A stretch of DNA of 64,000 bases from assembly GCA_934622035.1 (NCBI GenBank), contig CAKTVG010000002.1, forward strand, positions 1 to 64,000, read 5' to 3'. Positions 19,319 to 27,543 of this stretch are shown one piece after another. Both the position numbers and the translations under genes were made by a program. Positions within the stretch are counted from its first letter, which is position 1, and the number at the start of each line of letters is the position of its first letter. The notes beneath the pieces are model-generated. The model made no database searches, was not told the origin of the DNA, and worked only from the letters and a program-made list of their open reading frames with translations. The DNA is from an uncultured Oscillospiraceae bacterium (lineage in GTDB: Bacteria > Bacillota > Clostridia > Oscillospirales > Oscillospiraceae).

Positions 19319-20371
19319 CTATTTTCCACCCATGCAGCAGACAATTTGCAGATTTTCTCCGTAAATCTCGTAGTTTTTTGCCGCTGCGGGCAGGAAGAAG
19401 TAATCGCCGCGGCGCAGCGTGCGCCGGTAGTCCGCGCCGCGCACCTCGCCGCTGCCCTCGACACAGATCCAGATGGACGCGGGCGCCTCCAGCGGCGCGG
19501 TTCCGCCGCTCAGGCAATAGCGCGTCATGGAGAAGCAGGGCGTGTCCTCCGGCCCGATCAGGCTCTCCACGCGCAGGCCGTCCGCCTCGCGCAGAACGCG
19601 CGGCGTTTTGCGGCTCTGCTCGACGACCTCCTGTCCATAGCGGGTAAAATCGAAGCAGTCAAGCGCCGTCTCCGCGGACAGGCCGAGGTACATCTCCTGT
19701 GCGCTCAGATGATACTCGCCGCACCAGTACTCAGGCTGGATGGTGAAATCCGTCGGCTCCTGCGCCTCAAGCAGCAGGCAGCCCGCGCCGATGGCGTGGA
19801 TGACGCCCGCCGGAACGAAAAACACGTCCCCCGTTTTCACCGGCACGCGATTGACAAACTGCGTCATTGCCTCCGGATCCTTCTCACTGGCGGCGACGGC
19901 GGCGCGGAACTCCTCCCGCGTGACGGCGCGGGAAAAGCCAAAATAGATACAGGCGTCCGGCCGCGTCGCAAGAATCAGCCAGGACTCGGCCTTGCCGTAG
20001 GGGCTGTTGAAGTGTGCGCGGGAGTACTCGCGCGTGGGGTGCACCTGCATGGGAAGACGGATGGCGCTGTCCAGAAATTTCACCAGCACACCGATGTCCC
20101 GGCGCTCGCCGAGAAACGCCTGCGGATTCGCTTCAAGCAGGGCGTGGAAGGGCGCGCCGTCCTCCAGCCGCAGGGAGATTCCCTCCAACGGGTCCGTATG
20201 GCCGGGATTGATCGCATGGACGCTCGAGCAGATCCATTCCTCCGGCTCATTGCCGTCTACCGGCTCGTCGCCCAGAAAATCTCCGAAGAGCTTGCCGCCC
20301 TGATACACGCGGAACACGCGGTTGCGGCGGAAAAACAGCGGCGCTTCCCACGCCGCACGATCTTGCTGCAT
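19319..20371 (-). CDS. manA: class I mannose-6-phosphate isomerase
   Basis: A 350-residue cupin-type isomerase. QVHP (zinc ligands), KAESWLIL and GVIHAIG correspond to metal and active-site segments of the family, and the C-terminal half ends in a second cupin-like domain. It interconverts mannose 6-phosphate and fructose 6-phosphate in the cytoplasm. It is the first gene of the leftward manA-ROK-PHP operon, with AGGAGG eight bases before the ATG and its own promoter. An isomerase remnant at 11232 is of a different, longer type, so this is the functional copy in the window. Confidence 0.88.
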   Translation of the reverse strand: MQQDRAAWEAPLFFRRNRVFRVYQGGKLFGDFLGDEPVDGNEPEEWICSSVHAINPGHTDPLEGISLRLEDGAPFHALLEANPQAFLGERRDIGVLVKFLDSAIRLPMQVHPTREYSRAHFNSPYGKAESWLILATRPDACIYFGFSRAVTREEFRAAVAASEKDPEAMTQFVNRVPVKTGDVFFVPAGVIHAIGAGCLLLEAQEPTDFTIQPEYWCGEYHLSAQEMYLGLSAETALDCFDFTRYGQEVVEQSRKTPRVLREADGLRVESLIGPEDTPCFSMTRYCLSGGTAPLEAPASIWICVEGSGEVRGADYRRTLRRGDYFFLPAAAKNYEIYGENLQIVCCMGGK

Positions 20372-20441
20372 GTCTTTTTCCTCCTCGTTTTGGTCGGAAG
20401 CACCGGCTTTTCGAGTCCGGAACGCTTCCCAATATACATAT

Positions 20442-20503
20442 AGTATAAGTCTGCAAAATCATTTTGTCAATCCGCTTGACAAAATATTAATTTCTGCTAT
20501 AAT
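20442..20503. promoter_or_regulatory. divergent promoters sharing a palindrome over both -35 boxes
   Basis: Rightward: TTGACA (20476-20481), 16-base spacer, TATAAT (20498-20503, preceded by TGC). Leftward: TTGACA (20465-20470), 17-base spacer, TATACT (20442-20447). Both -35 boxes lie inside the perfect palindrome TTGTCAA-TCCGC-TTGACAA (20464-20482). A protein bound there would block both operons at once. Confidence 0.8.
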
Positions 20504-20524
20504 GCAGCTTGGAGGCGAAGAGAA

Positions 20525-21253
20525 ATGGAACTCCGAATTTTTCAAAAAGGTTTTAACTACTCTCAGGATGGACCGGGCAACCGCCTGGTCTATCATTTGC
20601 AGGGCTGCAATCTGCGCTGTCCCTGGTGCGCAAACCCCGAGGGGCTTGCCGTGCAGGGCGGCACGGCTTACCCTGTCGAGGCGCTTGCCGAGGAGGTGCT
20701 CCGCAGCCGCGCGATGTTCTTTGACGGTGGCGGCGTCACGCTCACGGGCGGCGAGGTCACGCTGCAATTTGACGCTGCGAAGGAGCTGCTTTCCCGGCTG
20801 CACGCCGAGGGTGTGTCCACCTGCATCGAGACAAACGGCTGCTCTCCGCGCCTGCCGGAGCTGTTCGGCATTCTCGGTACGCTGATCATGGACGTCAAGC
20901 ACTACGACCCGGAGACGCACCGCGCCGTGACCGGCGCTTCCTGCACCCGTACCTTTGAAAATATCCGCGCCGCGCTGGCAGCCGGACAGAAGCTCGCCCT
21001 GCGCATTCCGGTCATCGGCGGCTTCAACGCCTCTGCCGGGGACGCGGCGGGCTTTGCCCGCAGGCTGACGGAGCTTGGCGTTCCGGGCCGGGCGACGGTT
21101 GAGCTTCTTGCCTATCACGAGTATGGCAAAAGCAAATACGAGCAGCTCGGTCTGCCCTATCAGATGACCGAACAGGCCCGCGTGAACAAGGAAATCCTGC
21201 AACGGCTCTCGCTGCGCTTGCAGCAGGCCGGCATTCAAATGATCCATACATGA
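20525..21253 (+). CDS. glycyl radical enzyme activating enzyme (radical SAM)
   Basis: A 242-residue PflA-like activase. The [4Fe-4S] motif is Cys28, Cys32 and Cys35 (GCNLRCPWCAN), followed by GGGVTLTGGE for SAM binding and MDVKHYD. It lacks the ferredoxin-like cysteine insert seen in the activases of diol dehydratases, so it is of the short PFL-activase form. It would abstract a hydrogen from the glycine of the next gene's product using 5'-deoxyadenosyl radical. GGAGG lies nine bases upstream of the ATG; the partner gene starts 13 bases after its stop. Confidence 0.9.
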   Translation: MELRIFQKGFNYSQDGPGNRLVYHLQGCNLRCPWCANPEGLAVQGGTAYPVEALAEEVLRSRAMFFDGGGVTLTGGEVTLQFDAAKELLSRLHAEGVSTCIETNGCSPRLPELFGILGTLIMDVKHYDPETHRAVTGASCTRTFENIRAALAAGQKLALRIPVIGGFNASAGDAAGFARRLTELGVPGRATVELLAYHEYGKSKYEQLGLPYQMTEQARVNKEILQRLSLRLQQAGIQMIHT

Positions 21254-21266
21254 GGAGGGAACATCC

Positions 21267-23642
21267 ATGCAACTATTTCAAATGACCACCCCCGCCGCGG
21301 TCGGCGATAAGGCCAAGGCTCTGTTCAACGAAGAACGGCGCGAGCACAAGGTGCTCAACGGCTGGCTTCTCTGCCGGGAAATTTCCGCCCAGGCCGACGC
21401 GCAGTCCGGTGAAACCTTTCCGGAGCTTCGCGCCGCCGCGGAGCTGGAGGCGATTGTCGAGCAGCTGCCGCTGGAGCTGAGCGAAAACGCTCTGCTGGCC
21501 GGCACGCAGCGCGACGCCTTCGCCGCGAGCTATGCGCTGATCAACCCGGCCTTCAAGGTGGAGACCTTCAAGGGCTACTGCGACCCGCTCGAGGTCTACG
21601 ACTTCGCCACGCCTACGCCCGAGCTTCCCGCAGAGCGCATTGCCGCCATCCGGCAAACGGCGGCGCAGAGCGACTATGTCAAGGCGCTCAACGAGCTTTA
21701 TGGAAAATACGGCGAATACACCGACGAGGTCGCTTTCTTCATGGAGCAGGTCACGGGGCACCACATCCCGGACTTCCGTCCCGCGCTGAAGCTGGGCGTC
21801 TCCGGCCTGATTGCCGGAATTGAGGAAAAGCTTGCGCACGGCACGCTGACGGAGAAGCAGCGCAAGAATCTCGGCGCCATGAAGCGCGTGCTGCGCTGCG
21901 CCGTCCGTCTGGCACAGCGCTACGCCGCCATCGCCGCGGAGCAGGCGAAGAGCGCCTCCCCGGAGCGCCGCGCCGAGCTGGAGCTGATGCAGGAAAATCT
22001 GCACACCGTGCCGGAATTCCCCGCACAGACGCTGATGCAGGCCATGCAGTCCTATGTTCTTTTGTGGCAGGTCATGTGCATCGAGCAGGCGCCGAACCCC
22101 TTCGCCTTCTCCGTCGGCAATGCCGACCGCATCTTCGAGCCGTATCGGAAGCGCTCCGGCGAGGACCGCGCACAGGCGGCGGCGCTGTTCAAGCACTTCC
22201 TCGTGTTCTTCAACGTGGGTGAGCGCTCCTGGGCCATCTCCCAGAATGTGCTCATCAGCGGCCGCGATCTGGACGGCAACGATCTGACAAACGAGATGAG
22301 CTATGCCATTCTCGACGCGTATTATGATATGAATCTTCCGCAGCCCATCCTCTCCGTGAAGCTGCACCGCAACACGCCGGAGGCGCTCTACCGCGAAATG
22401 GGCCGCTTCTTCTTCACGCCCGGCTGCCTGACGCCCTCGCTGTTCAATGACGACAGTCTCTTCCTCACGCTGGCCGAGCACGGCGTTGACCGTGAAGACC
22501 TGCCCGACTATTCCGTGGCCGGCTGCCAGGAGCCGCTCATCATGGGCAAGGACAACGCCAACACGACCAACAGCTGGCTGAATATGGGCAAGGTGCTCGA
22601 GCTGGTCCTCACAAACGGCCGCTCTGCGCTCACGGGCCTGCCCATGGGCACGCAGACGGATTACTCCGCCGAGTACATCCTCACCCACCTGCGCGAGCTG
22701 TTCTACGAGCGCCTGCAAGAGGTCTGCAACACCATGCGCGACGCCGCCAACGGCGCAAGCCGTGCGCTGTCGCTGCTGCCGGTTCCCTTCCTGAGCTGCT
22801 TCATGGGTGGTCTGGACACCGGCATCGACACGCGCGACGTCACCGAACAGGGCACGAAGTACAACGGCAGCGGCTGCCTGATTCACGGACTTTCCGTCGT
22901 GGCCGATTCCTTCCTTGCCGTCGATCGTCTGATGCAGGAGCGCCCGCAGGATGCGCAGAGGCTGATCGACGCCTGCAAGTGCAACTTTGAAGGCTACGAG
23001 GAGCTGCGCGATTATCTCAAGGCCTGTCCGAAATACGGCAACCACCTGCCCGAGGCCGACCGCGAGGCGGCGGAAATCGCCAGGCGTGTCTCCGAAATGG
23101 TACGCAGCCTGAAAAACTACCTCGGCAACCCCTTCCGTCCGGACTGGAGCTCGCCCTCGACCCACCTGACCTACGGCTACCTTGTCGGCGCAACGCCTGA
23201 CGGCCGCGGCGCCCGCGAAATGCTCGGCTACGGCATCGACCCGCTGTTCAGCACCGCCAACGCCGGCCTCGGCTTCCGCACGCTTTCGACCATGGAGCTT
23301 CCTTTCGACCAGATGGAGGGCGGCTGCGCCTCCCATTTCGGCATCGACCCGAAGTACTTTACCGCCGAGAGCTACGAGGAGCGCGGTCTTCAGTTCCGCG
23401 ACCGCGTGCTGCGCCCGCTGTTCTTCAATCCGCTGGATGAAAAGCGCGCTCCCTTCTATCTCTACGTCAATGTCACCACGGCCGAGACGCTGCGCAAGGT
23501 ACTGGCCAATCCGAAGAAATACGCGCCGAACGGCGTTTACATCATGCGCATCCACGGCACCTTCGTCAACTTCCTTGACCTCTCCCCGGCGATCCAGCAG
23601 GACATCATCACCCGGCTTGACCCCGGCTCCACCTTCTGCTAA
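21267..23642 (+). CDS. glycyl radical enzyme of unknown substrate
   Basis: A 791-residue enzyme with the PFL/diol-dehydratase fold. The thiyl-radical Cys is Cys420 in VAGCQEP, with Glu422 as the candidate base found in eliminating members (usual motif GCVEP). The radical Gly is Gly764 in RIHGTFVNF, where most members have R-V-S/A-G-Y/F; the Thr after the Gly is unusual. ATPDGRGARE is the normal pre-glycine segment. Neighbours are a sugar kinase downstream and manA, a ROK regulator and a PHP phosphatase divergently, so a sugar or polyol-like substrate is likely. It is not PFL itself, which has a Cys-Cys pair. AGGAGG precedes the ATG. Confidence 0.88.
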   Translation: MQLFQMTTPAAVGDKAKALFNEERREHKVLNGWLLCREISAQADAQSGETFPELRAAAELEAIVEQLPLELSENALLAGTQRDAFAASYALINPAFKVETFKGYCDPLEVYDFATPTPELPAERIAAIRQTAAQSDYVKALNELYGKYGEYTDEVAFFMEQVTGHHIPDFRPALKLGVSGLIAGIEEKLAHGTLTEKQRKNLGAMKRVLRCAVRLAQRYAAIAAEQAKSASPERRAELELMQENLHTVPEFPAQTLMQAMQSYVLLWQVMCIEQAPNPFAFSVGNADRIFEPYRKRSGEDRAQAAALFKHFLVFFNVGERSWAISQNVLISGRDLDGNDLTNEMSYAILDAYYDMNLPQPILSVKLHRNTPEALYREMGRFFFTPGCLTPSLFNDDSLFLTLAEHGVDREDLPDYSVAGCQEPLIMGKDNANTTNSWLNMGKVLELVLTNGRSALTGLPMGTQTDYSAEYILTHLRELFYERLQEVCNTMRDAANGASRALSLLPVPFLSCFMGGLDTGIDTRDVTEQGTKYNGSGCLIHGLSVVADSFLAVDRLMQERPQDAQRLIDACKCNFEGYEELRDYLKACPKYGNHLPEADREAAEIARRVSEMVRSLKNYLGNPFRPDWSSPSTHLTYGYLVGATPDGRGAREMLGYGIDPLFSTANAGLGFRTLSTMELPFDQMEGGCASHFGIDPKYFTAESYEERGLQFRDRVLRPLFFNPLDEKRAPFYLYVNVTTAETLRKVLANPKKYAPNGVYIMRIHGTFVNFLDLSPAIQQDIITRLDPGSTFC

Positions 23643-23651
23643 AATAGAAAC

Positions 23652-24938
23652 ATGAAAATTTTAGGACTCGACATCGGAACCACCACCGTCAGCGCGGTGG
23701 TGACGGAGAACGGCCGCGTTCTCGCCGCCGAAACGCAGGCAAGCCGCGCCTTTCTGCCCGGCCGTCCCGCATGGGAAAAGGCGCAGGACGCCGCCGCGCT
23801 GGAGGCGCTTGCCCTCGCCACCGCAGATCGTCTCCTTGCCCGCTTTCCCGGCGTGGAGCGCATCGGCCTGACCGGCCAGCAGCACGGCATCGTCTATCTG
23901 GACGCCGCAGGCAATCTCCTCAGCTCGCTCTACACCTGGCAGGACGGGCGCGGCGAGCTGCCCTGCTCCACCGGGCAGAGCTACTGCGCGTGCCTGTCGG
24001 AGCTGACGGGCTATCCCCTTGCGACCGGCTATGGCCTGGTCACGCATTTTTACAACCTGAAAAACGGCCTTGTTCCCGCAAATGCCGTCACCTTCTGCAC
24101 GATTCACGACTATCTTGCTATGCGTCTGGCCGGGCGCAGCACCCCGGCGGTCGATCCCAGCGACGCGGCCAGCTTCGGCGTCTTCGACGTGAAGAACCGC
24201 CGCTTTGACACCGAGGCCCTTGCACGGGCCGGAATCGACGCGGCGCTCCTTCCGCCTGTTGCGGCAGAGCCACTGCTCGGCACCGGGCCGCGCGGCATCC
24301 CGGTCTACACCGCCATCGGAGACAACCAGGCAAGCTTCCTCGGCGCAACGGGCGGTGAGCCCGGCTGCATGCTCGTCAACGTCGGCACAGGCAGCCAGTT
24401 TTCCGTCCATACGGCAGAGTATCTCCCCTGCGCCGGTTTGGAAACGCGTCCCTTCCCGACGGGCGGCTATCTCCTGGCCGGCTCCAGCCTGTGCGGCGGC
24501 CGTGCCTACGCGCTGCTCGAGCAGTTTTTCCGTCAGACGGCACAGATGCTCGGCCATCCGGCCGGCTCCTGCTATGAGGCCATGGCCCGCCTGCTGGACT
24601 CCTCCCCCGTTCCGGACGACCCGGCCGTTATCATGCCTCTCTTCCAGGGGACGCGGGAAAATCCGCAGCTGCGCGGCAGCATCACGAATCTGAGCATTGA
24701 TAATTTCACCCCGCTCTCGCTGCTTTACGGCATGATGCGCGGCATGGCGGCAGAGCTGCACGAAATGTATCTGCGCAGCGGAACGGCGGGCGGCGCCCTC
24801 TACGGCTCCGGCAACGGCCTGCGGAAAAACCCGCAGCTGCGCCGCTGCTTCGAGGAAGCCTTCGGCAAGCCCCTGCTGCTTTCACAGAACGAGGAGGAAG
24901 CCGCCTGCGGCGCGGCGCTGTTCGCGTCCATGCAATGA
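23652..24938 (+). CDS. FGGY-family carbohydrate kinase, sedoheptulokinase-like
   Basis: A 428-residue sugar kinase of the hexokinase/actin fold. LDIGTTTVSAV is the phosphate-1 loop, GLTGQQHGIVYLD and LYTWQDGRG match what I know of bacterial sedoheptulokinases, and GDNQASFLGA with NVGTGSQF form the second phosphate region. The C-terminal half has GSGNGLRKNP for adenine binding. It would phosphorylate a ketose, perhaps a seven-carbon one, feeding the pentose phosphate pathway. It starts nine bases after the glycyl radical enzyme stop and is clearly in the same operon. Confidence 0.8.
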   Translation: MKILGLDIGTTTVSAVVTENGRVLAAETQASRAFLPGRPAWEKAQDAAALEALALATADRLLARFPGVERIGLTGQQHGIVYLDAAGNLLSSLYTWQDGRGELPCSTGQSYCACLSELTGYPLATGYGLVTHFYNLKNGLVPANAVTFCTIHDYLAMRLAGRSTPAVDPSDAASFGVFDVKNRRFDTEALARAGIDAALLPPVAAEPLLGTGPRGIPVYTAIGDNQASFLGATGGEPGCMLVNVGTGSQFSVHTAEYLPCAGLETRPFPTGGYLLAGSSLCGGRAYALLEQFFRQTAQMLGHPAGSCYEAMARLLDSSPVPDDPAVIMPLFQGTRENPQLRGSITNLSIDNFTPLSLLYGMMRGMAAELHEMYLRSGTAGGALYGSGNGLRKNPQLRRCFEEAFGKPLLLSQNEEEAACGAALFASMQ

Positions 24939-24947
24939 GGAACCTTT

Positions 24948-25566
24948 ATGAAGCTATTTGACCACGACGGCCCGCTCATGCGCGCGCTGACCTATCTCGG
25001 CAACCTGATTCTTTTGAATCTCGTGTATTTGCTCTGCTGCCTGCCCGTCGTCACGGCGGGCGCGGCCAGCGCGGCGCTCTACACCGTCACACTCGGCAAT
25101 CTGCGCGGCGAGGACGGCGGCACGGTGCGCCGGTTTTTCCGCGCCTTCCGCGCAAACTTCAAAAAGCACCGTCGAATGGCTGGTGATGCTGCTTGCCGCG
25201 GCGGTGATCTATGTGGATTTCCGTCTTCTGACGCAGACGGACTTCGCGCTCGAGCGCGCCGTGGAGCTGGTTTTCCTGTGTGTACTGTTTCTCTATCTGC
25301 CCACGCTGCAATTTCTCTTTCCCATTCAGGCATATTCTGAAAACAGCGCCGCCAAAACGCTGAAAAACGCCGTTGCGCTCGGCATTGCCAAGCTTCCGCA
25401 GGCGGTCGTGCTGCTGGCGCTGAACGACTCTCCGCTGGTTTTTCTGTATTTCATTCTGACCACGTTTTTCCGGCTGCTCCCGCTGTGGTGCATGATCGGC
25501 TTTGTCGCCACGGCGCAGCTCAGCTCCCGTCTGCTGCTTCGTATCTTCAAAAAGCTTCAATCATAG
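24948..25566 (+). pseudogene. DUF624 (YesL-like) membrane protein, frameshifted
   Basis: The first frame gives about 75 residues with NLILLNLVYLLCCLPVVTAGA, then RRFFRAFRANFKK, typical of DUF624 proteins often found beside sugar-use genes. Near 25165, in an AAAAA run, frame is lost; the adjacent frame continues STVEWLVMLLAAAVIYVDF, through four more hydrophobic helices, to FKKLQS at 25566. Removing one A (or adding two bases) rejoins a protein of about 205 residues. It starts nine bases after the kinase gene and closes the operon. Its biochemical role is unknown. Confidence 0.7.
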
Positions 25567-25567
25567 C

Positions 25568-25600
25568 AAAACGGACTGGTTTAAAACCAGTCCGTTTTAT
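25568..25600. terminator. bidirectional terminator between convergent operons
   Basis: AAAACGGACTGG and CCAGTCCGTTTT form a near-perfect palindrome with A/T tracts on both sides. It ends the glycyl radical operon and the leftward lar operon. Confidence 0.88.
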
Positions 25601-26794
25601 TTATTTCCCCAGAAGCGCCGCCGCTTCGGCAAGAGAACAGCCGGTTTCCCGCGCGATTTGCGCAAGGTCCTCATACTCCGGCTTGCTGCGGTGGACGCCG
25701 AAGCCCTCGACGGTCTTCACGCGCACGGGGCCGTGCGGCGTTTCGCACACGGAGATGCCGCGCGTCAGCGTATGGCGGCGCAGCCTCTGCTCCCGCACGC
25801 CAAGCGTCGTCGTGTGCCGGAACAGGACCGGCAGCACCTTCTCCCGGTCGCTCTCCCGGCAGAGGACGCTCAAAAGCACGGCCGGGCGCGACTTTTTCAT
25901 GCCGATGGGCGTCGTCCAGACGTCCAGCGCGCCGGCATCCAGCAGACGCTCCATCGCAAAGCCGACAGCTTCCGCCGTCATATCGTCCAGATTGCACTGC
26001 AATTCCAGCACGGCCTCGGGCGCGTCCTCCGCCGCGCCCAGCATGGCGCGGACGCAGTTGGCGGCCTCAAAATCCTTCTTACCCATGCCGTAGCCCACGG
26101 CCTCCACGCGCATGAGCGGCATGGGGCCGAACTCCGAGGCGAACTGTGTCAGCAGCGCAGCGCCGGTGGGCGTACACAGCTCGCCGCGCACGCTGCCGCC
26201 GTAGAGCGGCACCCCGCGCAGCAGATACGCCGTCGCGGGCGCGGGCACCGGCAGAACGCCGTGAGCGCAGCGCACCTGCCCGCTGCCGACATGGACGGGC
26301 GAGACCACGACGCGCTCCGGTGCGAGGCGATCCATGAGAAGGCACACGGCGGTAATATCCGCCACGGCGTCCATCGCGCCGACCTCGTGGAAGTGAATCT
26401 GCTCCACGGGACAGCCGTGCGCAGCGCTCTCGGCCTCGGCAATGCGGGTATAGACCGCCATCACCTGTGCGCGGACGCCCTCGGAGAGCGGCAGCCTTTC
26501 CAGAAGCGCCGCAATGTCCCGCAGGCTGCGGTGCTCGTGATGATGGTGATGATGGTGCTCCTCCGGTGCATGGTGGTGCGTCTCGCCCTCCTCCTGTCTG
26601 TCAACAAGCACGGACATCTGCGTGCCGCGGATGCCGCACTTTTCGGCAGGCACGCGCCGGAACGTCACGCCGGGAATGCCCAGCGCGTTCAGCTCATCGA
26701 CAAATTGCTCCGGCTCCGGCAGCAGCTCCAGAAGCGCCGCGGTCAGCATATCCCCCGCCGCGCCCATGGCGCAGTCCAGATACAGCATTTTCAT
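25601..26794 (-). CDS. larC: LarC, nickel insertion protein of nickel-pincer cofactor synthesis
   Basis: A 397-residue CTP-dependent nickel insertase that completes the pincer cofactor in the cytoplasm. The start MLYLDCAMGAAGDMLTAALL, the HFHEVGAMDAVADI block and CNLDDMTAEAVGF with WTTPIGMKKSRP are family hallmarks. A His-rich loop (His73-75, His80-86, His88) fits nickel handling. It is one uninterrupted frame, unlike Lactobacillus plantarum larC, where a programmed frameshift joins larC1 and larC2. Its ATG overlaps the larB stop (ATGA), with GGAGG upstream. It is the last gene of the operon. Confidence 0.93.
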   Translation of the reverse strand: MKMLYLDCAMGAAGDMLTAALLELLPEPEQFVDELNALGIPGVTFRRVPAEKCGIRGTQMSVLVDRQEEGETHHHAPEEHHHHHHHEHRSLRDIAALLERLPLSEGVRAQVMAVYTRIAEAESAAHGCPVEQIHFHEVGAMDAVADITAVCLLMDRLAPERVVVSPVHVGSGQVRCAHGVLPVPAPATAYLLRGVPLYGGSVRGELCTPTGAALLTQFASEFGPMPLMRVEAVGYGMGKKDFEAANCVRAMLGAAEDAPEAVLELQCNLDDMTAEAVGFAMERLLDAGALDVWTTPIGMKKSRPAVLLSVLCRESDREKVLPVLFRHTTTLGVREQRLRRHTLTRGISVCETPHGPVRVKTVEGFGVHRSKPEYEDLAQIARETGCSLAEAAALLGK

Positions 26795-27543
26795 TGCTTT
26801 TCCTCCATTTGGTTAATCATGCTGGCAAGATATCCCGCGCCGAAGCCGTTGTCGATGTTCACGACGGACACGCCGCTGGCACAGGAATTCAGCATGGACA
26901 GCAGCGCCGCCAAGCCGCCGAAGGCCGCGCCGTAGCCCACGCTCGTCGGCACGGCAATGACCGGGCAGTCCGCCAGTCCGCCAATCACGCTGGCAAGCGC
27001 ACCCTCCATGCCCGCGATGGCAATGATGACACGTGCGCTCATAATTTCGTCCAGATGGTTCAGCAGGCGGTGCAGCCCGGAAACGCCGACATCGTACAGC
27101 CGCACCACGCGGTTGCCAAGGAACTCCGCCGTGAGGGCAGCCTCCTCGGCTACGGGCATGTCGCTCGTGCCGCCGGTGGCGACGACGATGCTGCCGCGGG
27201 CTTTTGGCTCCGGCAGCTCGCCCACAATGCCGACGCGCGAAGCGGGATCATAAAACAGCGGAAAGCGCGCCTGCACATAGGCGGCGGCCTCCGGCTTCAT
27301 GCGCGTAATCAGGACGGCAGGATTCTCCCGCCGCAGAGCTTCAACGATCCCGGCAATCTGTTCCGGTGTTTTTCCCGCGCCGTAGATGACCTCGGCCGCG
27401 CCCTGGCGCAGCCTGCGGTGGTGGTCCACCTTGGCAAAGCCGATGTCCTCAAAGGGCGCCTCCTTGCAGCGCAGCAGCGCCTCGTCCACAGACAGCGCGC
27501 CGCTTTTTACCTGTTCCAGAATGCTCCGAATATCCTCAGCCAT
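26791..27543 (-). CDS. larB: LarB, pyridinium-3,5-biscarboxylic acid mononucleotide synthase
   Basis: A 250-residue carboxylase/hydrolase that converts nicotinic acid adenine dinucleotide to the biscarboxylated mononucleotide, the first step to the nickel-pincer cofactor. The C-terminal AIR-carboxylase-like domain shows VVATGGTSDMPVAEEA, YDVGVSGLHRLL and VIAIAGMEGALASV, and ends with NIDNGFGAGYLA. The N-terminal part (HHRRLRQGAAEVIYGAGKTP) is also characteristic. It overlaps larE by eight bases and larC by four. Confidence 0.94.
   Translation of the reverse strand: MAEDIRSILEQVKSGALSVDEALLRCKEAPFEDIGFAKVDHHRRLRQGAAEVIYGAGKTPEQIAGIVEALRRENPAVLITRMKPEAAAYVQARFPLFYDPASRVGIVGELPEPKARGSIVVATGGTSDMPVAEEAALTAEFLGNRVVRLYDVGVSGLHRLLNHLDEIMSARVIIAIAGMEGALASVIGGLADCPVIAVPTSVGYGAAFGGLAALLSMLNSCASGVSVVNIDNGFGAGYLASMINQMEEKQ

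Noticed and set aside
21267..23642. Pyruvate formate-lyase
   Set aside because: PFL has adjacent active-site cysteines; this protein has a single Cys in GCQEP, the pattern of dehydratase-type glycyl radical enzymes.
25160..25172. Programmed frameshift in the DUF624 gene at an A run
   Set aside because: The run is CAAAAAG rather than a full A-AAA-AAG heptamer, and the needed shift is +1, not -1. Mutation or sequence error is simpler.
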